64,000 bases of DNA. Source: CAZOOW01 sp964581535. GTDB taxonomy: Bacteria; Patescibacteriota; Saccharimonadia; Saccharimonadales; Saccharimonadaceae. Below are positions 9,389 through 17,584 of the stretch, one piece after another (the stretch's first letter is position 1; each line of letters opens with the position of its first letter). A program made the position numbers and the translations under genes. Location: positions 95,688 to 159,687 of the forward strand of contig CAZOOW010000002.1 in the NCBI GenBank assembly GCA_964581535.1, read 5' to 3'. The notes below the pieces were generated by a model that had not been told where the DNA came from, ran no database searches, and saw only the letters and a list, made by a program, of their open reading frames with translations.

Positions 9389-11825
9389 TTAGTGTACCAC
9401 GACTCGCGGCGACCTCGAGGATGTCCCCTTTATGATATTCGCCCGCCAAAAGGCCTTCTGCTATGCGATGTTCTATCTCGTTTTGAATGACCCTTCTCAG
9501 CGGGCGGGCGCCATTTTTCGTATCATACCCTTTATCTATACATAGCTTCTTGGCTGCTGCGGTAACGATGACGGCAAGCCCTTTACGACTAAGTCGTTGG
9601 TTGAGATCGGCCAGTAGCAAGTCAAAAATCTTTCCTACTTCCACCCTGCTGAGCGAATGAAACACAATAATATCGTCAAAGCGGTTGATGAGCTCAGGGC
9701 GCATGACTCCCCGCAACGCTTCGTGCGCGGCTTCGACATTTGTTTCATGTAGTTTGTCGACGTCGTTTTTTTCTGACTTCGTCATTGCACTGAATCCGAG
9801 TGACGCCTCTTTTCTCATCGCCTCGCTCCCCAGGTTACTTGTCAGTATGACGATGGTGTTAGAAAAATCGACTTTGCGTCCTTTCGCATCACTAAGCGTC
9901 CCGTCTTCTAGGATCTGTAACAGCAGCTGAAAGACGTCTCGGTGCGCCTTTTCAATCTCGTCGAACAGTACGATGCTGTAGGGCTGACGACGAATTTTGT
10001 CTGTCAACTGACCACCGTCATCGTAGCCGACATATCCGGCAGGCGCTCCAACAAGACGGCTGGCGGTATGCCGCTCGCCAAACTCGCTCATATCTATTTT
10101 AATAAAAGCTTTTTCAGAACCGAACACCTCTCGAGCAAGCACCCGTGCGAGTTCGGTCTTTCCAACGCCGGTCGGTCCCATAAAAATAAATGAACCGATC
10201 GGACGTTTTGCGCTGGCGATACCACTACGACTTCGTCGAATAGCTTTTGCAACCGCATGTACTGCATCTTTCTGACCGATAAGTGACTTGCCGAGATGTT
10301 TTTCCAAACGACGAAGTAGATTTGCTTCGGATCGTTTTAAATGTTGCATTGGAACCCCCGACATAGTTGATACCGCCCGCGCAATGTCACCATAACTGAG
10401 CGCTAAACGCGCCCCTTTTGGTTGACGGATATCAGCAAGTTGTTCCTTCAGGCGACTGATGCGCATTTTATAGAGTGCCGCGCGTTCATAATCCTGAGCG
10501 CCAACCGCTTCTTCCATTTTTTCCTCGAGTTGATATATCTCGGTCTGGTATGCCCGTGCTTTAGCCGGTGTTTTACCCCGCTCTACTTTGACAAGCGACG
10601 CCGCCTCGTCGAGAACATCGAGCGCCTTGTCGGGCATAAACCGCTCATTAATATATCTGTCAGCGAGGTAAACGACGTCCTCAATAAGCGCATCCGACAC
10701 GCTAACGCCATGGTATTCCTCATACTTATCCCGCATTCCACGCAGAATCGACTCAGTGTCTTTCAGTGACGGCTCCTCTACGACAATAGGCTGTAAGCGT
10801 CGTTCAAACGCAGCATCTTTTTCGATATGTTTTCGGTATTCATCCAGCGTAGTAGCACCAATCATTCGCATCTTCCCGCGTGCAAGGGCAGGTTTTAACA
10901 TATTTGCTGCATCGAGCGACCCCTCAGCCGCGCCTGCACCAACGAGTAAATGCAGCTCATCGATAAACACGATAACCTGCTCGTCACTTTGTATCTCGTC
11001 GATAACGCTTTTTAGTCGCTCTTCGAACTCACCGCGGTATTTCGTACCCGCTATCATCGCAGTTAAATCCAGCTGATAAATCCGTTTATCGAGCAGATGA
11101 TCAGGAACATCTTCTGAGGCAATACGCTGTGCAAGCCCTTCGACGATGGCAGTTTTTCCTACGCCAGGCTCGCCGATAAGTATAGGATTGTTCTTCGTAC
11201 GGCGGCTTATAATGGTAATCATGCGGGCAATTTCTTTATCGCGGCCGATCACTGGATCGAGCTCACCACGTTTCGCCGCCTCGGTAAGATCGTTTCCATA
11301 TTTGTCGAGCGTCTGGTGCTTGACACGACGTCGTTTTTTCGTCGTATCACCCGCTGCTCCATAGTCATCCGTCTGCTGCCGACTCAGATACGCCTCGACA
11401 TCACCTATTAGCTCATCCACCGGGACGCTCATGTCCCGAAGCAGAACTGTTGCACGTGCGTTTTTTTGGCTCAGTATGCTGAAAACTATGTGTTCTGTAC
11501 CACAAAAATCCTGATGGAATTCCTGTGCGATATCCCAGCTCATCCTTAGTGTAAGCTTGGCTGTCTCGCTCAAACCTTTTGCGCCCGTGCTGACGACCAG
11601 AGCTCGCGGCGTCAAGTTTAACGCCACACGTGCCCTTTCTAGTGTCACGCCGACGTCGGCAAGCAGTTTCGCTCCAACCGACGTTTCCTGGCTTAGGACG
11701 CCGAGCAGCAAATGTTCCGTGCCGATATATGCGCTTCCTAAACTCCGCGCAATCATATCGGCGTTCTCTAAACTGCCTCGTGCGTTATCAGTCAGTTTGT
11801 GTATAAAATCGTGTAAATTATCCAT
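9336..11825 (-). CDS. clpC: ATP-dependent protease ATPase subunit ClpC
   Basis: AAA+ unfoldase that feeds substrates to ClpP. 829 residues: two Clp N-repeats (1-150), first AAA module with Walker A GEPGVGKT at 218-225, a UVR motif in the middle domain (about 428-465), second AAA module with GPTGVGKTE near 550 and a DEIEKAH Walker B, and a Clp C-terminal domain. The UVR motif and middle-domain length favour ClpC over ClpB or ClpA. First gene of a four-gene operon; the promoter overlaps a perfect CIRCE operator, so HrcA heat-shock control is expected. clpP and hrcA are not in the window. Confidence 0.96.
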   Translation of the reverse strand: MDNLHDFIHKLTDNARGSLENADMIARSLGSAYIGTEHLLLGVLSQETSVGAKLLADVGVTLERARVALNLTPRALVVSTGAKGLSETAKLTLRMSWDIAQEFHQDFCGTEHIVFSILSQKNARATVLLRDMSVPVDELIGDVEAYLSRQQTDDYGAAGDTTKKRRRVKHQTLDKYGNDLTEAAKRGELDPVIGRDKEIARMITIISRRTKNNPILIGEPGVGKTAIVEGLAQRIASEDVPDHLLDKRIYQLDLTAMIAGTKYRGEFEERLKSVIDEIQSDEQVIVFIDELHLLVGAGAAEGSLDAANMLKPALARGKMRMIGATTLDEYRKHIEKDAAFERRLQPIVVEEPSLKDTESILRGMRDKYEEYHGVSVSDALIEDVVYLADRYINERFMPDKALDVLDEAASLVKVERGKTPAKARAYQTEIYQLEEKMEEAVGAQDYERAALYKMRISRLKEQLADIRQPKGARLALSYGDIARAVSTMSGVPMQHLKRSEANLLRRLEKHLGKSLIGQKDAVHAVAKAIRRSRSGIASAKRPIGSFIFMGPTGVGKTELARVLAREVFGSEKAFIKIDMSEFGERHTASRLVGAPAGYVGYDDGGQLTDKIRRQPYSIVLFDEIEKAHRDVFQLLLQILEDGTLSDAKGRKVDFSNTIVILTSNLGSEAMRKEASLGFSAMTKSEKNDVDKLHETNVEAAHEALRGVMRPELINRFDDIIVFHSLSRVEVGKIFDLLLADLNQRLSRKGLAVIVTAAAKKLCIDKGYDTKNGARPLRRVIQNEIEHRIAEGLLAGEYHKGDILEVAASRGTLNVTRTHEGATATAKTTS

Positions 11826-11850
11826 ATTACCCCACTTCAGGTCAGCTACC

Positions 11851-11880
11851 AGTATAGCAAAATTAGCACTCGATATGCAA
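11851..11880 (-). promoter_or_regulatory. clpC operon promoter
   Basis: On the minus strand: -35 TTGCAT (11875-11880), 18-base spacer, -10 TATACT (11851-11856) preceded by TGC, giving an extended -10. The clpC ATG is about 26 bases downstream. The -35 hexamer lies inside the CIRCE repeat. Confidence 0.75.
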
Positions 11881-11889
11881 GAGTGCTAA
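11863..11889. promoter_or_regulatory. CIRCE operator (HrcA binding site)
   Basis: TTAGCACTC, nine bases, then GAGTGCTAA: an exact match to the established CIRCE consensus. It overlaps the -35 region of the clpC promoter, the classic arrangement for HrcA repression of heat-shock genes. Confidence 0.97.
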
Positions 11890-11909
11890 TTCGTAAGCTA
11901 CGTCAGTGT

Positions 11910-12224
11910 TTAGTTATATGGGCAGTCGAAAGTATATTCTTCTGCAAATACATCCCGTCCGTCGATCGAACAGACGCTCAATATAGCTGTACCTCTTTTT
12001 TGAAATGATAACCTTTGCAGATTATGCCCTCCATGATCTACGCCATGCTGAAACTCTTTATCATACATATCGATTATCGGCCTCCCTTGGATAGCCTGTT
12101 CGATAAGTTCTCCACACTGCCTCATACAGACATCAGGAACATCAGGCACGAGCTTGCCATCACTGTCAACTACGTATTCGTTAATCCAGCGCAGCCCATT
12201 TCCTAAAGGACACCGTTCGCTCAC
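11910..12224 (-). CDS. Small hypothetical protein behind nusA
   Basis: No family recognised. 104 residues starting at a GTG whose GAGGAG site lies in the last codons of nusA, 2 bases beyond the nusA stop; clearly translated as part of that operon. Soluble, with five cysteines (including VCMRQC and the C-terminal DCPYN) and a GVDHGGHN stretch. The cysteines and histidines could bind a metal, but the spacing matches no motif I know. The downstream side faces the CIRCE element. Confidence 0.7.
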   Translation of the reverse strand: MSERCPLGNGLRWINEYVVDSDGKLVPDVPDVCMRQCGELIEQAIQGRPIIDMYDKEFQHGVDHGGHNLQRLSFQKRGTAILSVCSIDGRDVFAEEYTFDCPYN

Positions 12225-12226
12225 TA

Positions 12227-13351
12227 CTACTCCTCAGCGGTTTCTTCTACAGCGCTCAAAAGGCTGTCTTCGATGTTTTTCTTTGGCTTTGGTGCTGCTG
12301 CAGCTTTAGGAACGGCTGTTTCAATATCCAGCTCATAGCCAGTTAGCTTGCTCGCCAGACGCACGTTCTGACCACCTCGTCCGATAGCGATGCTTTGCTG
12401 ATCTTCGGCGACAAACACTTTCGCTCGTTTGTCTTTTTCGTCTATTTCGATACTGCTGATTTCTGCCGGGCTCAAAGCATTAGCGATGTAGTTTTTCAAG
12501 TCTTCGTCAAAGGTGACGATATCGATTTTTTCCTGATCACCAATCTCATTCATCACAGCCGTGACGCGGGTACCGTGTCCACCGACGAATGTCCCGACTG
12601 GGTCTACACCGGGAACCGTGCTCGCGACTGCGAGCTTCGTTCGTTTACCTGCTTCGCGAGCAAGCGCTTTGATCTCTACGGCTCCGGTTTCCATCTCAGG
12701 GACTTCCTGGCGGAAAAGGTATTCGATAAATGCTTCGTTGGCACGGCTCAAAATGAGTTGAGGGCCACGGTTTTCTCGTTCGACATCTTTGAGGAAAACT
12801 TTCACGCGTGAACCGACACTGTAGTATTCACCCGGAATCTGTTCGCTCTGCGGTAGAATACCGATGGCTTTACCGAGCTCGACGCGCACCACGCGCGGCT
12901 CGACTCTCTGGACAGTTCCCGTGATAACTGTACCGATCTTGTCGGCGAACTCTTCCATGACAACTTCCCGCTCGGCTTCGCGCAGTTTTTGTAAGACCAC
13001 TTGCTTTGCAGTTTGTGCGGCAACACGCCCAAAGCTATTCGCATCAAACTCTTCCTCGACGACATCACCAACTTTGGCGCCTTTTTTCAGTTTCTGGGCA
13101 TCAGCTTCAGTCAGCTCTGTCGCCGGGTTCTCTACCTCTTCGACGACTTGATACATCACAAAAACTTTCGCGGTGCCATTGACGGTGTTAAGCTCCGCAC
13201 GCACATCCTGCTCGCGGTCACCGTTGTCGCGCCGCCATGCGGCAGCGATCGCTTGCTGGACAACATCCATAACGGTTTCTTCAGGTAGGTTTTTCTCCTC
13301 TGCGATAGTGCCGATGACTTGTATAAGCTGTTTTACGTTTAGATCCTGCAT
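12227..13351 (-). CDS. nusA: Transcription termination/antitermination protein NusA
   Basis: RNA polymerase-associated factor controlling pausing, termination and antitermination. N-terminal domain (1-120), S1 domain (about 130-200), and two KH domains with FVGGHGTRV and IGRGGQNV. The C-terminal acidic repeats of some homologues are absent; the protein ends soon after KH2. The start chosen is the ATG at 13349-13351, which follows AAGGAG at good spacing; a start 7 codons upstream is possible but has no site. infB and rimP, common neighbours elsewhere, are not adjacent. Confidence 0.96.
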   Translation of the reverse strand: MQDLNVKQLIQVIGTIAEEKNLPEETVMDVVQQAIAAAWRRDNGDREQDVRAELNTVNGTAKVFVMYQVVEEVENPATELTEADAQKLKKGAKVGDVVEEEFDANSFGRVAAQTAKQVVLQKLREAEREVVMEEFADKIGTVITGTVQRVEPRVVRVELGKAIGILPQSEQIPGEYYSVGSRVKVFLKDVERENRGPQLILSRANEAFIEYLFRQEVPEMETGAVEIKALAREAGKRTKLAVASTVPGVDPVGTFVGGHGTRVTAVMNEIGDQEKIDIVTFDEDLKNYIANALSPAEISSIEIDEKDKRAKVFVAEDQQSIAIGRGGQNVRLASKLTGYELDIETAVPKAAAAPKPKKNIEDSLLSAVEETAEE

Positions 13352-13407
13352 ATTTTTGCTCCTTTTCATCAAAAAGTCCGACCTGCCGGCCGGATAAGTA
13401 CTCTTTC

Positions 13408-13435
13408 AGTATACTCTTTTTTAACAAAATCACAA
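13408..13435 (-). promoter_or_regulatory. nusA promoter
   Basis: Minus strand: TTGTGA (13430-13435), 16-base spacer, TATACT (13408-13413), followed by a leader of about 50 bases containing a GGCCGG palindrome and the AAGGAG site. Confidence 0.55.
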
Positions 13436-13454
13436 GCACAGATATCGCTCCTCG

Positions 13455-13474
13455 TTAACTCTCTCACGAGTTAA
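13455..13474. repeat. Inverted repeat in the pepN promoter region
   Basis: TTAACTC-TCTCAC-GAGTTAA, a perfect 7-bp inverted repeat, ends 10 bases before the pepN -10 box, covering the -35 position. Operator-like; the regulator is unknown. Confidence 0.4.
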
Positions 13475-13484
13475 TCTTTATTGT

Positions 13485-13490
13485 TACAAT
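13485..13490 (+). promoter_or_regulatory. -10 box giving a leaderless pepN transcript
   Basis: TACAAT with 7 bases to the ATG at 13498. A transcript starting at normal distance would begin at or beside this ATG, and no ribosome site is present. This favours 13498 over the ATG at 13489, which overlaps the box. Confidence 0.6.
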
Positions 13491-13497
13491 GGAATGC

Positions 13498-15999
13498 ATG
13501 CAAAACGTTTCCAGACTTATTGATTTTTTTATTCCTGAACATTACGAATTATCGTTAAATCTTGAACGAGAAAAACGCGTTTTTTCCGGGACGGTCACTA
13601 TCAGAGGGGAAAAAATCAGTGATACGCCCATTCGCTTACATGCCAAAGATTTGGAGTTTCATACCATACGCATAAATGGAGTGGAGGCAAACAACTTTCA
13701 TCCGGAGACTAACGACGAAGTAGCTATAGACGAAGAAAGCCCAGCCGGGAAAACGCTGTTATATATCGAGTTCGAAGGGACTATCACCGATGCAATGCAT
13801 GGTCTTTATCCTTGCTACTACGAAGTAGAGGGCGAGAAGAAGGAGCTTCTCGCCACACAATTCGAGAGTCATCATGCCCGCGAAGTCTTTCCATGCATTG
13901 ATGAGCCGGAGGCCAAAGCAACATTTGACCTAACTCTAATAACAGAAGAAGGTGTCGAGATCCTTTCAAATATGCCTATCGCCAGCCAGGATGGCGCCAC
14001 GACCACCTTTGAGACAACCCCTCGCATGAGTACCTATCTGCTCGCATGGGTCGTCGGGGATTTACATAAAAAAACGGCCATGACGAAGTCTGGGGTCGAG
14101 GTCAACGTCTGGGCAACAAAGGCACAGCCCTCCTCTCTCTTAGATTTTCCACTTGATGTTGCAGTCCGTTCGATTGATTTTTTTGATGAGTATTTTGACG
14201 AACCATATCCGCTTCCGAAGGCCGATCATGTTGCCCTGCCTGATTTTTCGAGCGGGGCGATGGAAAACTGGGGCCTTATCACCTACCGTGAAGTATGTTT
14301 GCTGGCGGACAAGAAAACAGCGCAAAGCACACGTGAATGGATCGCGACAGTCATCGCACATGAAACCAGCCACCAATGGTTCGGCAACCTCGTGACCATG
14401 AAGTGGTGGGATGATTTATGGCTGAACGAAAGCTTCGCGACAGTCATGGAATACATTGCTGTCGATGCGCTCTTTCCAAGCTGGAACGCGTGGGATAATT
14501 TCGCCTCTGCAGAAACTCTTTCAGCACTCCGACGAGATCAACTCGCTGGCGTGCAGGCCGTCAAAGTCGATGTGTATCATCCTGATGAAATCAGTACGCT
14601 CTTTGACAGCTCTATTGTTTATGCGAAGGGGGCTAGGCTGTTAAAAATGTTACGAGCCTACGTAGGCGATGACGTTTTTCGCCAGGGCCTGAAAACGTAT
14701 TTCAATGAATATAAGTACCAAAACACGACTGGCGATGATCTTTGGATGGCTATATCAAATGCTTCCGGTAAGGACATCAAGTCATTCATGGACGGATGGC
14801 TAACGCAGTCTGGCTTACCCATCATCAGCGTCACGACAACCGACTCTGGCTACTCACTCACCCAAAAACGATTTGTAATCGGCGAACAGGTCGATGCGAG
14901 GACATGGCAAATCCCACTACATGCGTATCAAACTGACTTCCCTGCACTTCTTGCCGAGAAGGAAATCACATTCAACGCTACCCACGAATTGCCACTCCTC
15001 AACACAGAAAACTCTGCGCACTTTGTCACAAAATACGACGAAGCAGCACTGGATCTTGTACTAGATGGCCTAAGCTCAGGAAAGTTAAGCACGCAGGACA
15101 GGTTAGCCTTGCTGCATGAAACCAGTTTGCTCACTAAATGTGGTGAAATTTCAACCGCTAACATCGTCAATCTGCTGAAAAAATACGCGAATGAAACGCA
15201 TGAGCCGGTCTGGAATATTATCGGGATGATTGTTAATGACCTTAAACGGTTTGTTGAAAACGATGATGCTGCCGAAAAAAATCTAAAATCGCTTGTTGTT
15301 TCACTGTGTCTACCGCTTTTTGAGAAATTAGGCATCTCGTCTACCGCTAACGAATCAGAACAAGATGTCAAACTTCGCGCTAGCATTATTGGATTACTAG
15401 GCTACGCAGACTACCAAGCGGTGCTGGAATGGGCCACTAAGAGATTCGCGCAAACAAACCTAACCGACCTAGAACGGGAGACGCGAGCTATCGTCTTTAG
15501 CCTCACTGCAAAACATGGTTCAGACGATGAGTTTCAAAAACTTCTGAGGCTACACGACACGACTAGCGACCCTGATTTGCGAGCAGATATCGTGAGTGGA
15601 GTAACCGCTACGAGAAGCGAGACGCAGATAACGCAATTGCTCGAACGGCTCACAGACAGCAAGCATACTAAGCCTCAGGATATTATGAGCTGGTATATTA
15701 ACCTGCTCAGGAATCGCTTTGCCCGCGAATCAACTTGGCAGTGGATGATAGATAATTGGGGGTGGATAGAAAAAACATTTGCAGGCGACAAGAGCTACGA
15801 TGATTTCGTCCGCTACAGCGCCAGCATCTTGAGTGCTTCAGTGTGGCTGAAACGCTACCAAGAATTCTTTGGACCTCTCAGCTCGCAACCAGCCCTCAAA
15901 CGCGCCTATGACATCGGCCTCACCGATATACGCACACGAGCCGAATGGCTAGAGCGGGATATGGAAGCTGTCAAAGCTGCACTTGCTCAACAAATTTAG
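13498..15999 (+). CDS. pepN: M1-family zinc aminopeptidase
   Basis: Gluzincin that removes N-terminal residues from peptides. 833 residues: N-terminal beta domain, catalytic domain with the exopeptidase motif GAMENWG near 252 and HETSHQWFGN near 287 followed by LWLNESFA, giving the full HExxH-x18-E zinc site. An ERAP1-like helical C-terminal domain covers about 500-833. No signal peptide, so cytoplasmic. It likely frees amino acids from imported peptides, useful in a cell with little biosynthesis. Its 3' end overlaps the convergent rnhB-yraN gene by 29 bases. The pepN symbol is by family; substrate preference is unknown. Confidence 0.93.
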   Translation: MQNVSRLIDFFIPEHYELSLNLEREKRVFSGTVTIRGEKISDTPIRLHAKDLEFHTIRINGVEANNFHPETNDEVAIDEESPAGKTLLYIEFEGTITDAMHGLYPCYYEVEGEKKELLATQFESHHAREVFPCIDEPEAKATFDLTLITEEGVEILSNMPIASQDGATTTFETTPRMSTYLLAWVVGDLHKKTAMTKSGVEVNVWATKAQPSSLLDFPLDVAVRSIDFFDEYFDEPYPLPKADHVALPDFSSGAMENWGLITYREVCLLADKKTAQSTREWIATVIAHETSHQWFGNLVTMKWWDDLWLNESFATVMEYIAVDALFPSWNAWDNFASAETLSALRRDQLAGVQAVKVDVYHPDEISTLFDSSIVYAKGARLLKMLRAYVGDDVFRQGLKTYFNEYKYQNTTGDDLWMAISNASGKDIKSFMDGWLTQSGLPIISVTTTDSGYSLTQKRFVIGEQVDARTWQIPLHAYQTDFPALLAEKEITFNATHELPLLNTENSAHFVTKYDEAALDLVLDGLSSGKLSTQDRLALLHETSLLTKCGEISTANIVNLLKKYANETHEPVWNIIGMIVNDLKRFVENDDAAEKNLKSLVVSLCLPLFEKLGISSTANESEQDVKLRASIIGLLGYADYQAVLEWATKRFAQTNLTDLERETRAIVFSLTAKHGSDDEFQKLLRLHDTTSDPDLRADIVSGVTATRSETQITQLLERLTDSKHTKPQDIMSWYINLLRNRFARESTWQWMIDNWGWIEKTFAGDKSYDDFVRYSASILSASVWLKRYQEFFGPLSSQPALKRAYDIGLTDIRTRAEWLERDMEAVKAALAQQI

Positions 16000-16918
16000 A
16001 AACCTTATATTTTTCACCAGTCACTTCGATTATAGATAGCGTAGCATCGTGAGGGCCATGCTTCAGCAACCATAGCTCGGCCGCCAACTTCATCTGTTTC
16101 AGTTTTTTCGGAGTTATTGCCGCAATACCACCGCCCTGATCGGGTACTCGCCGATACTTAACCTCGACAAAATAAACTCGGCTATCCTTTTCTGCCACGA
16201 TGTCTATCTCGCACCATTTGGTTTTCCAGTTGCGATCGACGAGGGTAAAACCTTGCTCCTGCAAATAACTTGCTGCCATATCCTCACCCTTGTCGCCAAT
16301 TGTTTTAGTCGCATTAGTCGCTTTCTTCTTTATGTTTTTACTTACCTTTTCCATGCCTAATACCGAGGCTATGGGCGCGAATGACCTCCTATGAATCGGT
16401 GTAACACCAAATTGCTTAAGCGCGGCAAGATGAGTGGCTGTGCCGTAACCGACGTGCGAAGCAAAACCATAGTCTGGGTAATTTTCAGCCTGCTCGTGCA
16501 TATATTTGTCACGTGCGACTTTTGCGATGATACTTGCTGCGCTGACACTTGGGACGAGCAGATCAGCTTTTTTCATCGTAGTAACATATGGTCCCTTACC
16601 AGTATCTTTCAGAAAATTCACTGTTCCATCGAGGATAATCTGCGTATAGGGAACGTCAATTTGCTCCAGCGCCCGCCGACACGCCAGTTTACACGCCTCG
16701 CTCAATCCCACTTCGTCTAGCTCATCAGCCTGTACCCATCCTAGCCCGAAAGCCTTTGCATTCTCTCGTATTTCTGTGTCCAACTCCTCACGGCACTTCT
16801 TGCTCAGTTTTTTGCTGTCAGTTAAACCGTTGATGTTAGCATCACCCAAAACAACCGCCCCAAAAACAACCGGACCTGCCCACGGCCCACGTCCGACTTC
16901 ATCTATGCCAACTATCAT
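15971..16918 (-). CDS. rnhB: Ribonuclease HII fused to YraN (UPF0102) nuclease-fold domain
   Basis: Residues 1-195 are RNase HII, which removes RNA from RNA/DNA hybrids: it opens IVGIDEVGRGPWAGP with the catalytic Asp-Glu pair and has DGT and SAASIIAKVARD. Residues about 205-315 are a YraN domain (GEDMAASYLQEQG, EIDIVAE, YFVEVKYRR), keeping the E..D..ExK restriction-endonuclease-like pattern. A Lys-rich linker joins them. The two genes are often neighbours; here they are one reading frame with no internal stop. The fusion suggests joint action on branched or RNA-containing DNA. Confidence 0.93.
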   Translation of the reverse strand: MIVGIDEVGRGPWAGPVVFGAVVLGDANINGLTDSKKLSKKCREELDTEIRENAKAFGLGWVQADELDEVGLSEACKLACRRALEQIDVPYTQIILDGTVNFLKDTGKGPYVTTMKKADLLVPSVSAASIIAKVARDKYMHEQAENYPDYGFASHVGYGTATHLAALKQFGVTPIHRRSFAPIASVLGMEKVSKNIKKKATNATKTIGDKGEDMAASYLQEQGFTLVDRNWKTKWCEIDIVAEKDSRVYFVEVKYRRVPDQGGGIAAITPKKLKQMKLAAELWLLKHGPHDATLSIIEVTGEKYKVSKFVEQVQL

Positions 16919-16958
16919 TGATACTAGGATATTATATTGATACTATAGATGACAGGTA

Positions 16959-16987
16959 TTGACAATTCGTGTTTTGTTTGTTATAAT
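16959..16987 (+). promoter_or_regulatory. Consensus sigma-70 promoter of the 17040 gene
   Basis: TTGACA (16959-16964), 17-base spacer, TATAAT (16982-16987): a full consensus match, much stronger than most promoters in the window. Confidence 0.9.
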
Positions 16988-16996
16988 TAACTGTGA

Positions 16997-17018
16997 TTGT
17001 AAGTGCAAGTGCTTACAA
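16997..17018 (+). promoter_or_regulatory. 5' stem-loop in the 17040 leader
   Basis: TTGTAAG and CTTACAA form a perfect 7-bp stem with an 8-base loop, starting about 3 bases after the expected transcription start and ending before the AAGGAG site. It could stabilise the mRNA or be an operator. Confidence 0.5.
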
Positions 17019-17039
17019 CGTACACGCTAAGGAGAGACG

Positions 17040-17438
17040 ATGTCACGAAGGCACGTCATGGAAATGATCAAGGGTCTGCATGAAGACCTTCGCCTTCCCA
17101 CCTCCGGGTGGAAGAAGAACGACAACGCCGCTGTGAAGGCTCTCGAAATCTTTCAGGAGTCACAGGAATACGACCTGAGCACAAAACAGGTCACAATCCT
17201 TCGGGAGCGGCTCCTTGAGGTCGCACGTCTCGTCGGTGAACTCGCCCAAATGGCTGCTGATGCAGGACGCACGCGACACTTCGCGCAAGACATGGAGCTT
17301 TTCGGCCACATCGCCGAGGCGCTTGGCATGTCGGAAACGGAGCTGCAATCACAGCTACTCGTGCCGCAACACGCGAACCTCACAATCAGCAACCACGAAC
17401 GCGTACTTGCAAACCACAAGATGGGCATGAGGGTGTAG
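17040..17438 (+). CDS. Small helical hypothetical protein, G+C-rich, strong promoter
   Basis: No family recognised. 132 residues, soluble, mostly helix-forming, with a central Leu/Glu/Arg-rich segment (about 50-75). Excellent AAGGAG site 6 bases before the ATG, plus a consensus promoter, indicate strong expression. Codons are visibly richer in G and C than in the flanking rnhB and rplS. Monocistronic: the transcript ends in two perfect inverted repeats and a shared terminator. The same architecture occurs at 42078 and 47481. No motif points to a function. Confidence 0.85.
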   Translation: MSRRHVMEMIKGLHEDLRLPTSGWKKNDNAAVKALEIFQESQEYDLSTKQVTILRERLLEVARLVGELAQMAADAGRTRHFAQDMELFGHIAEALGMSETELQSQLLVPQHANLTISNHERVLANHKMGMRV

Positions 17439-17445
17439 CCCCTCC

Positions 17446-17474
17446 CCCCGGCCAGTTACAATCACTGGCCGGGG
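17446..17474 (+). terminator. Strong hairpin after the 17040 gene
   Basis: CCCCGGCCAGT / ACTGGCCGGGG: perfect 11-bp G+C-rich stem, 7-base loop, 7 bases after the stop. No T-run follows, so it may be an mRNA 3'-end protector rather than a simple terminator. Confidence 0.7.
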
Positions 17475-17475
17475 T

Positions 17476-17514
17476 ACGACCTTAATTATGAACAATGTTG
17501 ATACTTAAGGTCGT
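17476..17514. repeat. Second perfect inverted repeat after the 17040 gene
   Basis: ACGACCTTAA and TTAAGGTCGT, perfect 10-bp arms with a 19-base loop, directly after the first hairpin and before the rplS terminator. Confidence 0.6.
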
Positions 17515-17539
17515 GAAAACTGTAAAGGTTGTATTTACT

Positions 17540-17568
17540 AAAAACCCGCCCAAATAAGGCGGGTTTTT
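17540..17568. terminator. Bidirectional Rho-independent terminator
   Basis: AAAAACCCGCC / GGCGGGTTTTT, 11-bp stem with a 7-base loop; A and T runs on either side let it work for rplS (minus) and the 17040 gene (plus). Confidence 0.9.
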
Positions 17569-17584
17569 ATGTAGATTACATGTC

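Noticed and set aside
14928..15386. 152-codon minus-strand frame inside pepN
   Set aside because: Shadow of the aminopeptidase C-terminal domain; Ser-rich, no ribosome site.
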